Assembly: GCA_946546945.1 (NCBI GenBank)
Contig: CAMNOU010000005.1
Coordinates: 1 to 64,000 of the forward strand
Reading direction: 5' to 3'
DNA length: 64,000 nucleotides
Source of the DNA: an uncultured Lachnospiraceae bacterium
GTDB lineage: Bacteria > Bacillota > Clostridia > Lachnospirales > Lachnospiraceae
This document shows positions 44,498 through 53,435 of this stretch, in pieces (the first letter of the stretch is position 1; each line of letters opens with the position of its first letter). The translations under genes and the position numbers were made by a program. The notes under the pieces were generated by a model. That model was not told the DNA's origin and did no database searches. It saw only the letters and a list, made by a program, of their open reading frames with translations.

Positions 44498-45610
44498 TCA
44501 CTCTAAAACCTCCACTCCATTCAGCGTAACCGATGTAATGTCATCTACGTTTAAGAAATCAGGAAAATCAATGGTTATTTCTCTTGAAAGCTCATCATAA
44601 TTCTCTACAACTGTTATCCCTCCGAATATTTTTGTTATACCATCTTCCTCTTCCCAATATGCGAGCTCTTCGGGCGTAAGCATATGTCCATACTCTGCAT
44701 TATTCCAATCCGGTTTTTCTTTTTCCCATTGATAAATATGTCCGTCTGACATTGTGATCTGCATTATTTCAAATGGAATGCTGTTTTCGATACTGTTCTG
44801 TTTCATATCCTCAGCAGGCATTTGAAGCATCACAATATTCAAATATGCTCCACAGATTTCTGCTCTCTGACAATGTGATATATTCGATGCATCCAGTGGG
44901 CAGAATCTCATTTGGCCGCTGTCCTCAATGGAAAAATCACCCATTGATTCTCCATGCCACATGCATGTCAACGCACCCATTGTCTCATTCGAATAATCTT
45001 TTCCACGAATGATACTGTACTGGTGAAAAGTATGTCCGTTCTCCATTTCTGTATGTACCGGGCCCTCACAGTCAACATTTCCAGTCATGCTGTAATCCGA
45101 TTCAAACATCGAAATAATTGTATTTTTATAATCCAGATTGAATTCTTCTTCGGACAATTCCTTCGTTTCTTCATCCATGTTTGTCTGTATCTCCTCTTCG
45201 CTGTAAAAATCAGTCTGATCTATGGTCGATACAGTAACCTCCGCAAGAATAATCTGATGTTCCTCATCGTAAAAATAATCGTTCAGCGTCACCTGTACAT
45301 TTCCGGAAACAATAGTCTGACCGGATATCACAAACCCATTTTCCATCTGAGAAACAGCGTTCTGAGAATGTCTGTCAAACATAGAAGCGAACAGTTTTAC
45401 AGGGCTCATACCGGTCTGTGCATAAGAAAAAGCTGTTCCCACACCTCCAGCAATTATAATACAGAAAACTATAGCCGCCGCTCTTGCACAGTTTTTTTTG
45501 CGAAAGGTCCTGTTTTTTTCACCTGCCTGTAATAAAAGCTTTTTTCCGGTTTCATCATCCAATTGAACTGGCATGAAGGCTCTCTGAAAACTATCATGAT
45601 TCATTTTCAT
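44498..45610 (-). CDS. Membrane protein partner of ECF sigma factor 2 (DUF4179-like)
   Basis: 370 residues from the ATG at 45610, after AGGAG and overlapping the sigma gene by 17 bp; the longer frame is not supported. One helix (AAAIVFCIIIAGGVGTAFSYA) at about residues 43-63 and a beta-rich external domain. By position it is the likely anti-sigma factor. No cysteine-zinc motif is visible. Confidence 0.72.
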   Translation of the reverse strand: MKMNHDSFQRAFMPVQLDDETGKKLLLQAGEKNRTFRKKNCARAAAIVFCIIIAGGVGTAFSYAQTGMSPVKLFASMFDRHSQNAVSQMENGFVISGQTIVSGNVQVTLNDYFYDEEHQIILAEVTVSTIDQTDFYSEEEIQTNMDEETKELSEEEFNLDYKNTIISMFESDYSMTGNVDCEGPVHTEMENGHTFHQYSIIRGKDYSNETMGALTCMWHGESMGDFSIEDSGQMRFCPLDASNISHCQRAEICGAYLNIVMLQMPAEDMKQNSIENSIPFEIMQITMSDGHIYQWEKEKPDWNNAEYGHMLTPEELAYWEEEDGITKIFGGITVVENYDELSREITIDFPDFLNVDDITSVTLNGVEVLE

Positions 45611-46103
45611 ACGTAACTCCTTTCTCTTCCAGAAAACGGCGGATTTTTTCACGCCCTCTCTGAAGCTGTGTCTGGACTGATGTTTCTGACCTGTGCAGTA
45701 TATGCGCAATCTCTCTAACCGTATATTCTTCATAATAATACAGATGGATGGGTGTACGATATTTGTCAGGAAGTGCCAATATGGCCTGCTGCAAAATAAC
45801 ATACTCCTGTTCTTCAGGGTTCAGAAAGGTATCCGTCATATTCTCTTCAAATGGGACACGATCCCGATTCCACTTCAACTTCAGCAGATTTTTCGAAGTA
45901 TTAATGGTTGTTCGGATAAACCATGCCTTTGCATGTCCCTCATCCCGGAAAAAAGGCATATACCTCATATACCTGTAAAACACATCCTGAAAAACATCCT
46001 CTGCCTGTGCTTTATTCCGGCAATAAGACCATGCAAGCTTATAGACAGTATCCCGGTATTTATCGTAATACTTCAGCACCTGTGCTTCGTTTTCCGGCTT
46101 CAT
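45594..46103 (-). CDS. ECF-type RNA polymerase sigma factor
   Basis: 169 residues from the ATG at 46103, after GAGG. Region 2 (DVFQDVFYRYMRY) and region 4 (LPDKYRTPIHLYYYEEYTVREIAHILHRSETSVQTQLQRGREKIR) are clear. The helix-turn-helix binds the -35 element. Coupled to the downstream membrane protein. Not closely like the 42.3-kb sigma factor beyond the family level. Confidence 0.92.
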   Translation of the reverse strand: MKPENEAQVLKYYDKYRDTVYKLAWSYCRNKAQAEDVFQDVFYRYMRYMPFFRDEGHAKAWFIRTTINTSKNLLKLKWNRDRVPFEENMTDTFLNPEEQEYVILQQAILALPDKYRTPIHLYYYEEYTVREIAHILHRSETSVQTQLQRGREKIRRFLEEKGVTYENES

Positions 46104-46328
46104 TTGTAACCTCACATAAGCTTATCTATTTATAATGATTACTTCTCCCATCTGATATATTAACAGTTCATATGGCAATAAAATCACAGATTTTAAAAAA
46201 ATATTTTTTTCATGAATCCTTTACCTTCTCCTTCTTAACATGGATGTGACTTTCATGTGACTGCGTTTATGTAATAATAATAGTACCAAAGAAATCCTCC
46301 CTTCTATGATTCGCAGAGGTGCATTAAA

Positions 46329-46703
46329 ATGTTGAAGTGTCTTCTGGTTGGAATTGGCGGTATGATCGGTTCGATTTGCCGGTATTTAATCAGTTTGATA
46401 CCGGTCAGGGAACCCTTTTTGTTCCCTGTCAAAATTCTTTTCATCAATCTCACCGGCTGTTTTGTTGTGGGCATGTTCACTGCTCTGGCAGAGAAAAATC
46501 CGATCATCGATTCCAGAATCATTCTCTTTCTGAAGATTGGCATCTGCGGAGGATTCACAGCTTTTTCTGCCTTTGCCCTGGAAACAGCCGAATTAATGAA
46601 GAACGGGCACGCCGGAATGGCAATTCTCTATATCATCGTCAGTGTGCTGGCGGGAGTCCTTGTGATCTTCGGGGCAGACCGAATCATTACATCCATCTCT
46701 TGA
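46329..46703 (+). CDS. crcB: CrcB/FluC fluoride channel-like protein
   Basis: 124 residues with four hydrophobic helices and the CrcB motifs GGMIGSICRYL (residues about 10-20) and the central GICGGFTAFSAFALE (about 75-89). Dual-topology dimers of this family export fluoride. I looked for the fluoride riboswitch in the 225 bp upstream and did not find the conserved GGNGAUGG core. Ribosome site GAGGTG. One gene copy only; FluC dimers of identical subunits suffice. Confidence 0.88.
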   Translation: MLKCLLVGIGGMIGSICRYLISLIPVREPFLFPVKILFINLTGCFVVGMFTALAEKNPIIDSRIILFLKIGICGGFTAFSAFALETAELMKNGHAGMAILYIIVSVLAGVLVIFGADRIITSIS

Positions 46704-46766
46704 CCAGACTCAACAATCCTCTTACAATAAATATAACGACGGAAACTGCATAACGGAGGAATCAGC

Positions 46767-47144
46767 ATGGGCGAAGGGATCTTACATGCAGAACATTTCA
46801 CAGCCATGAATATCGTGCTGCTCGCAGTCGCTGCAATCATCATACTGGGATTTCTGGTACTGATTTTAAAAAGCAGCCGCGCAAACAAAAAAATACCGTT
46901 GCAGACAGAGTCAGCATGTGTTTCTGAAATCAGGCATTCTGTCTCAGGCAATGCAAAGAACGGACAGATGGGGCGCAATATGAATCTGGGAATGCCGCTT
47001 GAACGAAACATGGTGATCTTTCGGTTAGACAACGGAGACCTGATAGAATTTTCTCTCGATGATCATCAGCTGCAAAAAATCACGGTACAGCAAAGAGGTC
47101 AGCTGACCTGGCAGGGGAGCAAATATATTTCCTTCACAACGTAA
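46767..47144 (+). CDS. DUF2500-like single-pass membrane protein
   Basis: 125 residues. One N-terminal helix (IVLLAVAAIIILGFLVLIL) anchors a small beta domain whose end, FRLDNGDLIEFSL ... RGQLTWQGSKYISF, matches the DUF2500 pattern (acid/aromatic then GxLTYQG). Function unknown. It lies between crcB and the PucR gene, ending 11 bp before the latter, so the two are probably co-transcribed. Confidence 0.65.
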   Translation: MGEGILHAEHFTAMNIVLLAVAAIIILGFLVLILKSSRANKKIPLQTESACVSEIRHSVSGNAKNGQMGRNMNLGMPLERNMVIFRLDNGDLIEFSLDDHQLQKITVQQRGQLTWQGSKYISFTT

Positions 47145-47155
47145 GAGAGGGCACT

Positions 47156-48616
47156 ATGAAACTCAGCATGTGGATTCTTGCTGACTGGCTCAGAAAATAC
47201 GAGCCGGAAGCAGATATTAAAACAGACAATCGCAATCTGCAGAACGTCAGGCTGTTTTCCGAAGACCTGACTTTTTCTTCTTCGACCGTTTATCTCATGC
47301 CAATGGAATATAACCGTGTGGTATGCTCTAACGGCAACAACATCCTGACCCTGCACTCGGATGATATCAACAGTGTGCTGAATGATATCCTGGATGCGTT
47401 TGAATACTACAACGCTTTTGAAGACACTGTATCAGACATGGTTTCCCGGGGCTGTTCTGCCGCAGATCTCTTAAAAGAGATATCCGGCCGCACCGGTTTT
47501 TTACATATTCTTGCGGACGCTACTTTTTTCATGCGGGAGAGCTATGGCCCGGACACGATTCTTTCCTTCCACAGCGGTTTGGAATCTTTTCTTGCCCACA
47601 AGATGCTGCCGGTCGATGTGCTGCAGAAAATCAATGCGATCCCCGGGATCCGCAGACCGGACATCGGATCCTATCCCATCAAAATACCAGAGCTTGGGAC
47701 TGCTCTGACCACGAACCTGTTTTGCCGCAGCCGGCATATGGGATGGCTGATCACATGCAGCGACCGGATGGATTTCACGCAGGGTGAGAAGGATCTGCTG
47801 GATAATATCGGCCATTTTCTTTCCTTGTGGATGGAAAATGATCTGGAAATCAAAAAGCGGAACGAGAAGACCGGTCTTTTTATTGACATTCTGAACGGAA
47901 ATATTCAGAAAGATGACAATCCCGAAGAACGGCTGGAAACATTCGGATGGTATCCCAATGATGAAAAACAGCTGTATGTCGTTTGTCCGAAAGAACACAC
48001 CACTGTCCCTGCCTCCTACCTGGTAAATTACCTGGACAACACAGCCCATGGCATTTTCTCTTTTGAATATGAAGGATTCCTTCTTGTAATCGTCAATCAC
48101 GCTTTGATGGATGCCGGGCAATTTGCGGAATCTCTCACATCGGTACTTCGCTCTGCCCGCTATACAGCCGGGGAAAGTCCTGTATTTTCCCATATGGATC
48201 AACTGTGCAGTGCCTATGAGGCGGCGAGACTTGCTGCCCATTATGCCGCTTTGACTCCCGCCGGAAGTCCGCTGGTCCTGCGTTTTCAGGAAGCGATCAT
48301 TCCGTACTCGGTATCTCTGCTGAAAAAACACGCCATCGCCGATTTAAGACATCCCGCATTAAAAACACTGAAAAACTATGATCGTGTTCATGATTCGGAC
48401 CTTTACCGGACACTCTACTGCTATCTGGAAGAAAACTGCAGCCATTCTGCTGCAGCCAATAAGCTTTTTATTCATCGAAGCACGCTCATTTACCGGATTG
48501 AGAAGATTGTGGCCATGACAGGAATAGATTTTTCCATAGCGGACGAAAGATTTCATCTTCTTTTGTCTTTCTATATTGACCGGCTGCATGCCGATACACA
48601 GATTGCCGATTCCTGA
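47156..48616 (+). CDS. PucR/CdaR family transcriptional regulator
   Basis: 486 residues. A GAF-like or PucR N-terminal sensory part precedes a GGDEF-related central domain and a C-terminal PucR helix-turn-helix (LYCYLEENCSHSAAANKLFIHRSTLIYRIEKI, positions about 421-452; key part NKLFIHRSTLIYRI). It probably controls the UroD-like gene 175 bp downstream. The effector cannot be read. Start ATG follows AGAGAGGG. Confidence 0.88.
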   Translation: MKLSMWILADWLRKYEPEADIKTDNRNLQNVRLFSEDLTFSSSTVYLMPMEYNRVVCSNGNNILTLHSDDINSVLNDILDAFEYYNAFEDTVSDMVSRGCSAADLLKEISGRTGFLHILADATFFMRESYGPDTILSFHSGLESFLAHKMLPVDVLQKINAIPGIRRPDIGSYPIKIPELGTALTTNLFCRSRHMGWLITCSDRMDFTQGEKDLLDNIGHFLSLWMENDLEIKKRNEKTGLFIDILNGNIQKDDNPEERLETFGWYPNDEKQLYVVCPKEHTTVPASYLVNYLDNTAHGIFSFEYEGFLLVIVNHALMDAGQFAESLTSVLRSARYTAGESPVFSHMDQLCSAYEAARLAAHYAALTPAGSPLVLRFQEAIIPYSVSLLKKHAIADLRHPALKTLKNYDRVHDSDLYRTLYCYLEENCSHSAAANKLFIHRSTLIYRIEKIVAMTGIDFSIADERFHLLLSFYIDRLHADTQIADS

Positions 48617-48626
48617 CAGTCTTTCA

Positions 48627-48660
48627 CAAAAGCTTCCTACAAAATGTAGGAAGCTTTTTG
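48627..48660 (+). terminator. Terminator of the PucR gene
   Basis: Stem AAAAGCTTCCTAC / GTAGGAAGCTTTTT with loop AAAAT, ending in TTTTTG. Confidence 0.88.
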
Positions 48661-48790
48661 TTCTATTTCATATTTATTCATTATTTCTTCGGATGAAATC
48701 TTATAATACAGTCTATATAATGGTTAATAAAGAACAGGATAAACATCCTTAAATATAAGGAATGAATTCATCAGAAAAGGAGGCAACCCT

Positions 48791-49900
48791 ATGAATTCAA
48801 TGGAAAAATACATGAAAATGATGAGCCTGACACCTTATAATGACCGCTCGGAGATGCCGGTGTTCCCCATGATGATCGTCACTTACGGTGCTTTTGCGGG
48901 AATTACCCAGGCGGAAACCATCCAGAATCCGGACAAATGGATCGAAGCCATGGAAAAAACATTCGAAATCGTCGGCAGACCGGATGTGGTTATGCCGATG
49001 TGCCCCGGAGACACGATCTTTGTCATGGGACTGCCTGCACGTATTCCCGGAAAAGAGCTGGGAGAAAATGAGCTGTATCAGTTTGTAGAAACGCCATTTT
49101 TCGATGATCCGGAAGAATATCAGAAAATCATGCAGATGGGATGGCAGAACTGGCATGGCATGTATTTATGTCAGATCCAGAACCCTCCTTTTACCAGTCC
49201 TGGGCAGCTTGGCGCACGTTATGGTCTGTTAGGTGCGAACCTGGGGAAAACAATGGGACATATCTACAGCAAGGGTATGGTTCCGGACTTTGACAGTGCA
49301 ACGGCTCCGATCTTTGACACCCTGTCCATGGCCCGTTCCATGGAAGAATTCATCTATGATCTGTATGATGATCCCGGCCCGATCATGGATATTATCAACA
49401 AGTATCAGCCGGAAGCAGATGCCGCTACCATTGGAATGCTGAAGGCAAACCACGGCACCCGCGTCGGATGCTTTGCGATGCGCTCCTGCGCGACCTTCCT
49501 GTCTCCGGACATGTTCGAAGAATTTGCATGGCCGGCCATGAAAGGCATGATCGAACGTTTCCATGCTGCCGGCATCACCACCATACTCCATGCTGACGCA
49601 GACTGGACACCCATGCTCGAGTACTTTACACAGGTCCCGAAGGGAAGCGTTCATATCGAACTGGACGGCATGACAGACATCCGGAAAGCATATGACATCC
49701 TTGGCGGATACCAGTCCATCCGCGGTGACGTTCCGGCAACCATGCTTTGCTACGGTTCAGAGGATGAGGTTGCAGAATATTGCGAAAAACTCATTCAGAT
49801 GGGCATGAAAGGCGGATTCATGCTTGGTTCCGGCTGCGAAGTGCCGATGAACGCAAAACCCGAAAATGTCAAAGTCATGATTGAATCGGTAAGAAAGTAA
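48791..49900 (+). CDS. Uroporphyrinogen decarboxylase-family protein (MtaA/CmuA-like methyltransferase)
   Basis: 369 residues. The N-terminal MEKYMKMMSLTPYNDRSEMPVFPM region and the C-terminal CYGSEDEVAEYCEKLI...FMLGSGCEVPMNAKPENVK fit the UroD superfamily subgroup that includes corrinoid methyltransferases such as MtaA. True heme HemE residues are absent. Ribosome site AAAAGGAGG. The PucR upstream suggests a regulated demethylation or methyl transfer. No corrinoid protein gene is in the window, so its partner is unknown. Confidence 0.82.
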   Translation: MNSMEKYMKMMSLTPYNDRSEMPVFPMMIVTYGAFAGITQAETIQNPDKWIEAMEKTFEIVGRPDVVMPMCPGDTIFVMGLPARIPGKELGENELYQFVETPFFDDPEEYQKIMQMGWQNWHGMYLCQIQNPPFTSPGQLGARYGLLGANLGKTMGHIYSKGMVPDFDSATAPIFDTLSMARSMEEFIYDLYDDPGPIMDIINKYQPEADAATIGMLKANHGTRVGCFAMRSCATFLSPDMFEEFAWPAMKGMIERFHAAGITTILHADADWTPMLEYFTQVPKGSVHIELDGMTDIRKAYDILGGYQSIRGDVPATMLCYGSEDEVAEYCEKLIQMGMKGGFMLGSGCEVPMNAKPENVKVMIESVRK

Positions 49901-49902
49901 GA

Positions 49903-49935
49903 AAGAGGGGGCACAGCCCCCTCTTCACTCTTTTT
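49903..49935 (+). terminator. Terminator after the UroD-family gene
   Basis: Hairpin GAGGGGGC-ACA-GCCCCCTC then TTCACTCTTTTTC. Strong stem with interrupted T-run. Confidence 0.75.
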
Positions 49936-50005
49936 CACGTTCTCAATTGAGTCTTGCCTTCAGCAGCACCGGATTGTGATCAGCCGTCCATGAATCCTGT
50001 GATCT

Positions 50006-51055
50006 TTATTCGTCCGGCTCGTCATAACATGTCAAAACAAATTGTTCAAATAACGGCAATGTAAATGATACATATCCCCTCTGATCGCCATTTAGTATGC
50101 CCTTTTTGATGAGTCGTTTCCGGTATGGATTAAATTGATTGGTATCAATCTGCAGAATGCTTCGGATATCGCTGATCTTACCGCTCTTGGACTTTGCAAC
50201 TCCATAGGCAATTCTTTGATCTCCTCTTGATAATTCTGACCAGATTTTTTCATATACATAATCTTCCAAATATTGTCTGTAATCATCTATAACAGCTTTA
50301 TAATCTCCGCTATTTTCCCATGTAAAATATCCAAGGACCTGAAAAGCAAAGGAATATCCACGCGTCAGCTTTGCCATTCTCAGCGCACTTTCCTCATCAA
50401 TTCGGAATGTCTGCCTGTAATTATTCGCAATGGTACCTATATTCAGCGGTTTTAATTCCAGTTTCGGAGCGCGATAGAGAAAAGTAAGACTTCTCTCGTT
50501 CTGCAATTCATTGATATTTTCATAAAGACCGGTCATGAGCAAAAACAAGGGCAGCTCCTGACGTATAAAAATCTGAAACGCACTGGCAAACACTCTCATT
50601 TCCGGTGAACTGGTCACTTCATCAATGGTAATCAGGATTTTTTTCCCATGCTTTTTCAGGCTTTCCAGCATCTTTGTGAGCGCAGTCTCTATGTCAGTGA
50701 CAGGAGCAGTCCCGGCAATTTCCAAACCAAATCCGAAAAAGGACAGATTGATCTTTGCTTTTTGGAATATTTGCGCCAATACATTTTCGCTGCTTAATTT
50801 TGCCGCCAGACTGTTTAAAAGATCTCGCTCCGGATTCAGCTCGATGACGATCCACTCCTCCATTTGCCTGATCTTTTTGGATACCTCTGTCATAAAGACA
50901 GTCTTCCCACTGCCTCGAACCCCAGTAATCATATAAATCTGCTGAACAGGCGGATCGGAGCAAAATGTATCAATAATCAAAGACGCCTGTGCGGATCTGG
51001 ATATAATCTGCGAAGGTTCCTTTCCAAATATAACGGTGTACGGATTCTGATTCAC
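50006..51055 (-). CDS. AAA ATPase with C-terminal winged-helix region
   Basis: 349 residues from the GTG at 51055, seven bases after AAGGAGG. The Walker A is GVRGSGKTVFMTE near residue 45 and Walker B LITIDEV near 143. The last ~100 residues (GDQRIAYGVAKSKSGKISDIRSIL) look like a winged helix. The layout is that of the archaeal-type ATPase family found in many mobile or defence settings, of unclear function. Its promoter is covered by tandem repeats, suggesting autoregulation. It is divergent from the GntR gene. Confidence 0.8.
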   Translation of the reverse strand: MNQNPYTVIFGKEPSQIISRSAQASLIIDTFCSDPPVQQIYMITGVRGSGKTVFMTEVSKKIRQMEEWIVIELNPERDLLNSLAAKLSSENVLAQIFQKAKINLSFFGFGLEIAGTAPVTDIETALTKMLESLKKHGKKILITIDEVTSSPEMRVFASAFQIFIRQELPLFLLMTGLYENINELQNERSLTFLYRAPKLELKPLNIGTIANNYRQTFRIDEESALRMAKLTRGYSFAFQVLGYFTWENSGDYKAVIDDYRQYLEDYVYEKIWSELSRGDQRIAYGVAKSKSGKISDIRSILQIDTNQFNPYRKRLIKKGILNGDQRGYVSFTLPLFEQFVLTCYDEPDE

Positions 51056-51070
51056 AACAGTTCCTCCTTT

Positions 51071-51157
51071 TTTACTGTCATTTACTGTTGTTTTAAATCT
51101 TTACTGTTGTTTACTGTTTTTCTATCATTTTACTGTCGTATACTGTTTTTGTCAACC
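51071..51157 (-). promoter_or_regulatory. Three 29-bp tandem repeats of paired TTTACTGT sites over the ATPase promoter
   Basis: TTTACTGT (or TATACTGT in the last) starts at 51071, 51081, 51100, 51110, 51129 and 51139, that is pairs 10 bp apart repeated every 29 bp. On the minus strand a near-perfect promoter TTGACA (51155-51150), 17 bases, TAAAAT (51132-51127) is embedded: the last unit fills its spacer and the other two lie just downstream. Two more ACAGTAAG/TTACTGTAAG words occur near 51194 and 51226. This looks like a cooperative operator. Confidence 0.75.
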
Positions 51158-51322
51158 TCCGATCCGTTCGGCGGGCCAAGTAAAATTGTTGTTACTGTAA
51201 GAGTGGAATATCTTTAATCTATACAGTAAGATGTTGATAGGCTATTTGAGAAGCTTACTGAAGATTTCATATATATACCACTTCTTACGGTATCGGAAGC
51301 GGCAGCCGCCGCAAAACTTTTC

Positions 51323-51351
51323 TTGTTTTTTCTCCTCGAATTCTGTATATT
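51323..51351 (+). promoter_or_regulatory. Sigma-A promoter of the GntR gene
   Basis: TTGTTT, 17 bases, TATATT, ending 45 bp before the chosen start. Between it and the ATPase operator (51158-51322) I see only the extra TTACTGT words and a GC-rich GCGGCAGCCGCCGC block. Confidence 0.55.
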
Positions 51352-51396
51352 GGAAGCAGAGAATGATGACATTCTTTAATGCAGGGGGGCTTTTAC

Positions 51397-52089
51397 ATGA
51401 AAGATAAGTTGCTGAAGCTAAAAGAGAAATATTCCGGAATATCACAGGTCAGTGATATGCTCTATCAGATTTTCAAAGATGCCTTGATCTGCGGTATTTT
51501 TAAGCCTGGTTTCCGCCTGAAGGAAGAAGAGCTGGCTGATATTTTCCAGGTGAGCCGTACGCCTGTCCGGGAGACGATCAAACGGCTTGAGAATGAAGGA
51601 CTTGTGACGACGGATCATGTGCAGGGAACGATTGTGAAGAAGCTTATGCTGGATGAATGTCTGGATACGCTTGAGGTTCTGGAATGGCTGCGCACGGCAG
51701 CGATTGATTTCCTGAAGGGCCGGATTCCAAGGTCTTTTCTCATGCGCCTGGAAGCTAATATGCGGCACGGGGAGACACTTACCGATCCGGCCAGACAGTA
51801 TGAAAACAATCTGGAATTCCATTTCCTTCTCATCAAGGCAACCGGGAATACCGAACTGATCCGCATCACGGAGCGCCTGCAGTTTAAGGAAAAGATTATC
51901 GCCTATAACATTCTTCCTTTTTCCTATGAGGAGAATTATGTTGAGAAGCATCGCCGCCTGATTGCAGCAATCATCGATAATGACAAAGAATACTTAGAAC
52001 AGTATTCGGTAGAAAACAATGAACTTGCTCAAAAGTACATGAACCAGTTAATTCTTGCCTTTCTGGAAGGCGGAGAGAATCTGAACTGA
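51397..52089 (+). CDS. GntR family transcriptional regulator (FadR/FCD type)
   Basis: 230 residues from the ATG after AGGGGGG. The N-terminal winged helix has FKPGFRLKEEELADIFQVSRTPVRETIKRLENEGLV (positions about 38-73; VSRTPVREAI-type core), followed by an all-helical FCD ligand domain. It is convergent with the decayed fumarase locus and is a candidate former regulator of it. Effector unknown. Confidence 0.9.
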   Translation: MKDKLLKLKEKYSGISQVSDMLYQIFKDALICGIFKPGFRLKEEELADIFQVSRTPVRETIKRLENEGLVTTDHVQGTIVKKLMLDECLDTLEVLEWLRTAAIDFLKGRIPRSFLMRLEANMRHGETLTDPARQYENNLEFHFLLIKATGNTELIRITERLQFKEKIIAYNILPFSYEENYVEKHRRLIAAIIDNDKEYLEQYSVENNELAQKYMNQLILAFLEGGENLN

Positions 52090-52168
52090 AAAAACAGCGG
52101 CAATCTTCAGCAGGGGAGCAGCCCCCTCTCATTTTGACAGAGAGGGAGCCACTCACTTGATGAAGATG
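52090..52168. terminator. Convergent terminator region between GntR and the fumarase beta fragment
   Basis: An inner hairpin CCCCTCT / AGAGGGA is nested within imperfect arms CAGCGGCAATCTTCA / TGAAGATGCTGCTG. It sits between the convergent stops. Confidence 0.55.
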
Positions 52169-52180
52169 CTGCTGTCTGAA

Positions 52181-52684
52181 TTATCCGTTATTCTGTGTCT
52201 GTTGATAAAGATCGTTTCCGTAAGTATCACACACCACGATGACCGGCATGCGATTCACCCGCATTTTCCGGATTGCCTCGGTTCCGAGATCATCATATGC
52301 AATGACTTCACTTTCTTCAATCGTTTTTGACAGAAGGGCACCTGCCCCGCCGATTGCGGCAAAATAAATGCTGTTGTTTCTTACGATGGCGTCTTTGACT
52401 GCCTGTCCTCGTCTGCCTTTTCCGATCATTCCTGCGAGGCCCTCATCAAGGAAGGTCGGCGCATATTTGTCCATGCGGGTAGCAGTGGTGGGACCGGCGG
52501 ATCCGATGACTCTGCCCGGTCTGGCCGGGGAAGGACCGACATAGTAGATGACATTCCCCTTCAGTTCGATCGGCAGTTCTTTCCCTGCCTGATATGCCTC
52601 ATACATGCGCTTGTGGGCGGCGTCCCTGGCTGAATAAATTGTTCCCGTCAGATAGACCATGTCTCCGGCATACTTGCCGCGCAA
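52181..52684 (-). pseudogene. Fumarase/L-tartrate dehydratase beta subunit, 5'-truncated
   Basis: About 167 residues of the beta subunit are intact from AGDMVYLTGTIYSARDAAHKR (positions up to the end TQNNG), including PARPGRVIGSAGPTTATRMD. The family begins about 15 residues earlier, but upstream DNA belongs to the alpha tail and no ATG with a ribosome site precedes it. A TTG at 52684, two bases after the alpha stop, could restart translation. Class I fumarases need alpha and beta subunits with a [4Fe-4S] cluster; alpha is missing, so activity is unlikely. Confidence 0.75.
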
Positions 52685-52686
52685 TA

Positions 52687-53220
52687 TTACAGCAAAGCAG
52701 ATGCGTGACGGTTGACGTGGCAGCAGATATTCACCGCGACGGGAAGTCGTCCTGCGATATGTGTTGCATACGTTTCGATATTGACCCCCAGCGCCGTGAC
52801 GCTTCCGCCCAGTCCGCCGGGGCCGATGCCGCATCCCATCCGTTCCTCCATGGACACCTGAACCGGAACCTTTTTCTTTGCCGCAATGTCCGACACCGTC
52901 TTCATCATGGCATTCGGTCCGCAGGTACAGATCATATCGATGTTTTCCGGACCGTCCAGCAGACGCTCCAGCACGACCGGAAGCTCCCTGCGGTTCTCAC
53001 TGTATGCCACCGGAAAAGCTTCTTTCAGATCCCCATAAGATTCCAGTACCGCGGCATCAAAGATACTGATCGGACGCCGCAAAAACGGCTCCATCCCTTC
53101 CGATACTCTGACCTCCACGAACTGACCGGGTCTCGCCTTGGAAGCAATCCCGCGGCAATCAAACGTATAAAGCATGTCTCTTGTCCCGAATTTTTCTTTT
53201 TTCGTTAATTTTGCTATCAT
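52687..53220 (-). pseudogene. Decayed pyrK-like / fumarase-alpha chimera
   Basis: 177 residues. Residues 1-55 resemble the FAD domain of PyrK or related oxidoreductases (PFLRRPISIFDA). The NAD-domain middle is largely missing: RRPISI to ICTCGPNAMM is about 60 residues instead of about 150. After VSMEERMGCGIG, where PyrK would go on to its 2Fe-2S cysteines, the frame becomes PGGLGGSVTALGVNIETY, the end of a fumarase alpha subunit, up to HASALL. Short homology GCGIG/GIG at the joint fits a deletion. The promoter upstream is intact. Confidence 0.7.
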
Positions 53221-53243
53221 GTCGTCCCCAATCTTTTTTCTTT

Positions 53244-53272
53244 ATTGTAAAAGGAGAACGGACGTTGTTCAA
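53244..53272 (-). promoter_or_regulatory. Sigma-A promoter before the chimeric gene
   Basis: On the minus strand TTGAAC (53272-53267), 17 bases, TACAAT (53249-53244), then a short leader to the ATG at 53220. Confidence 0.65.
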
Positions 53273-53350
53273 CGAATACATCCTTTTATCGGCGTACACA
53301 CCCGTATATTGCGGTATACCAGATGGGAATACGCTCCGCGAGGATTGAAC

Positions 53351-53418
53351 AAAAAAGAGTCCGCTGCGAATGCAGGCTTTCCGGTCCTGTTCTCATTCAC
53401 AGCGGGCTCTCTTTTTTG
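53351..53418 (-). terminator. Terminator of the DUF4097-PadR-HAAS operon
   Basis: AAAAAAGAGTCCGCTG / CAGCGGGCTCTCTTTTTT pairing, with a long internal sequence, directly after the HAAS gene stop. Confidence 0.7.
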
Positions 53419-53435
53419 ATGCTCTTACTGAATTT

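Noticed and set aside
46104-46328. Possible fluoride riboswitch before crcB
   Set aside because: I searched for the conserved core and pseudoknot pieces and did not find them.
47501-48331. 276-residue minus-strand open frame
   Set aside because: Antisense to the PucR regulator, no start signal, no motif.
51071-51157. CRISPR array
   Set aside because: The 29-bp periodicity has no distinct repeat-spacer structure and no cas gene; each unit is built of two operator-like words.
51242-51445. 67-residue minus-strand frame in the GntR-ATPase spacer
   Set aside because: No ribosome site, overlaps the GntR promoter and start, and no recognisable feature.
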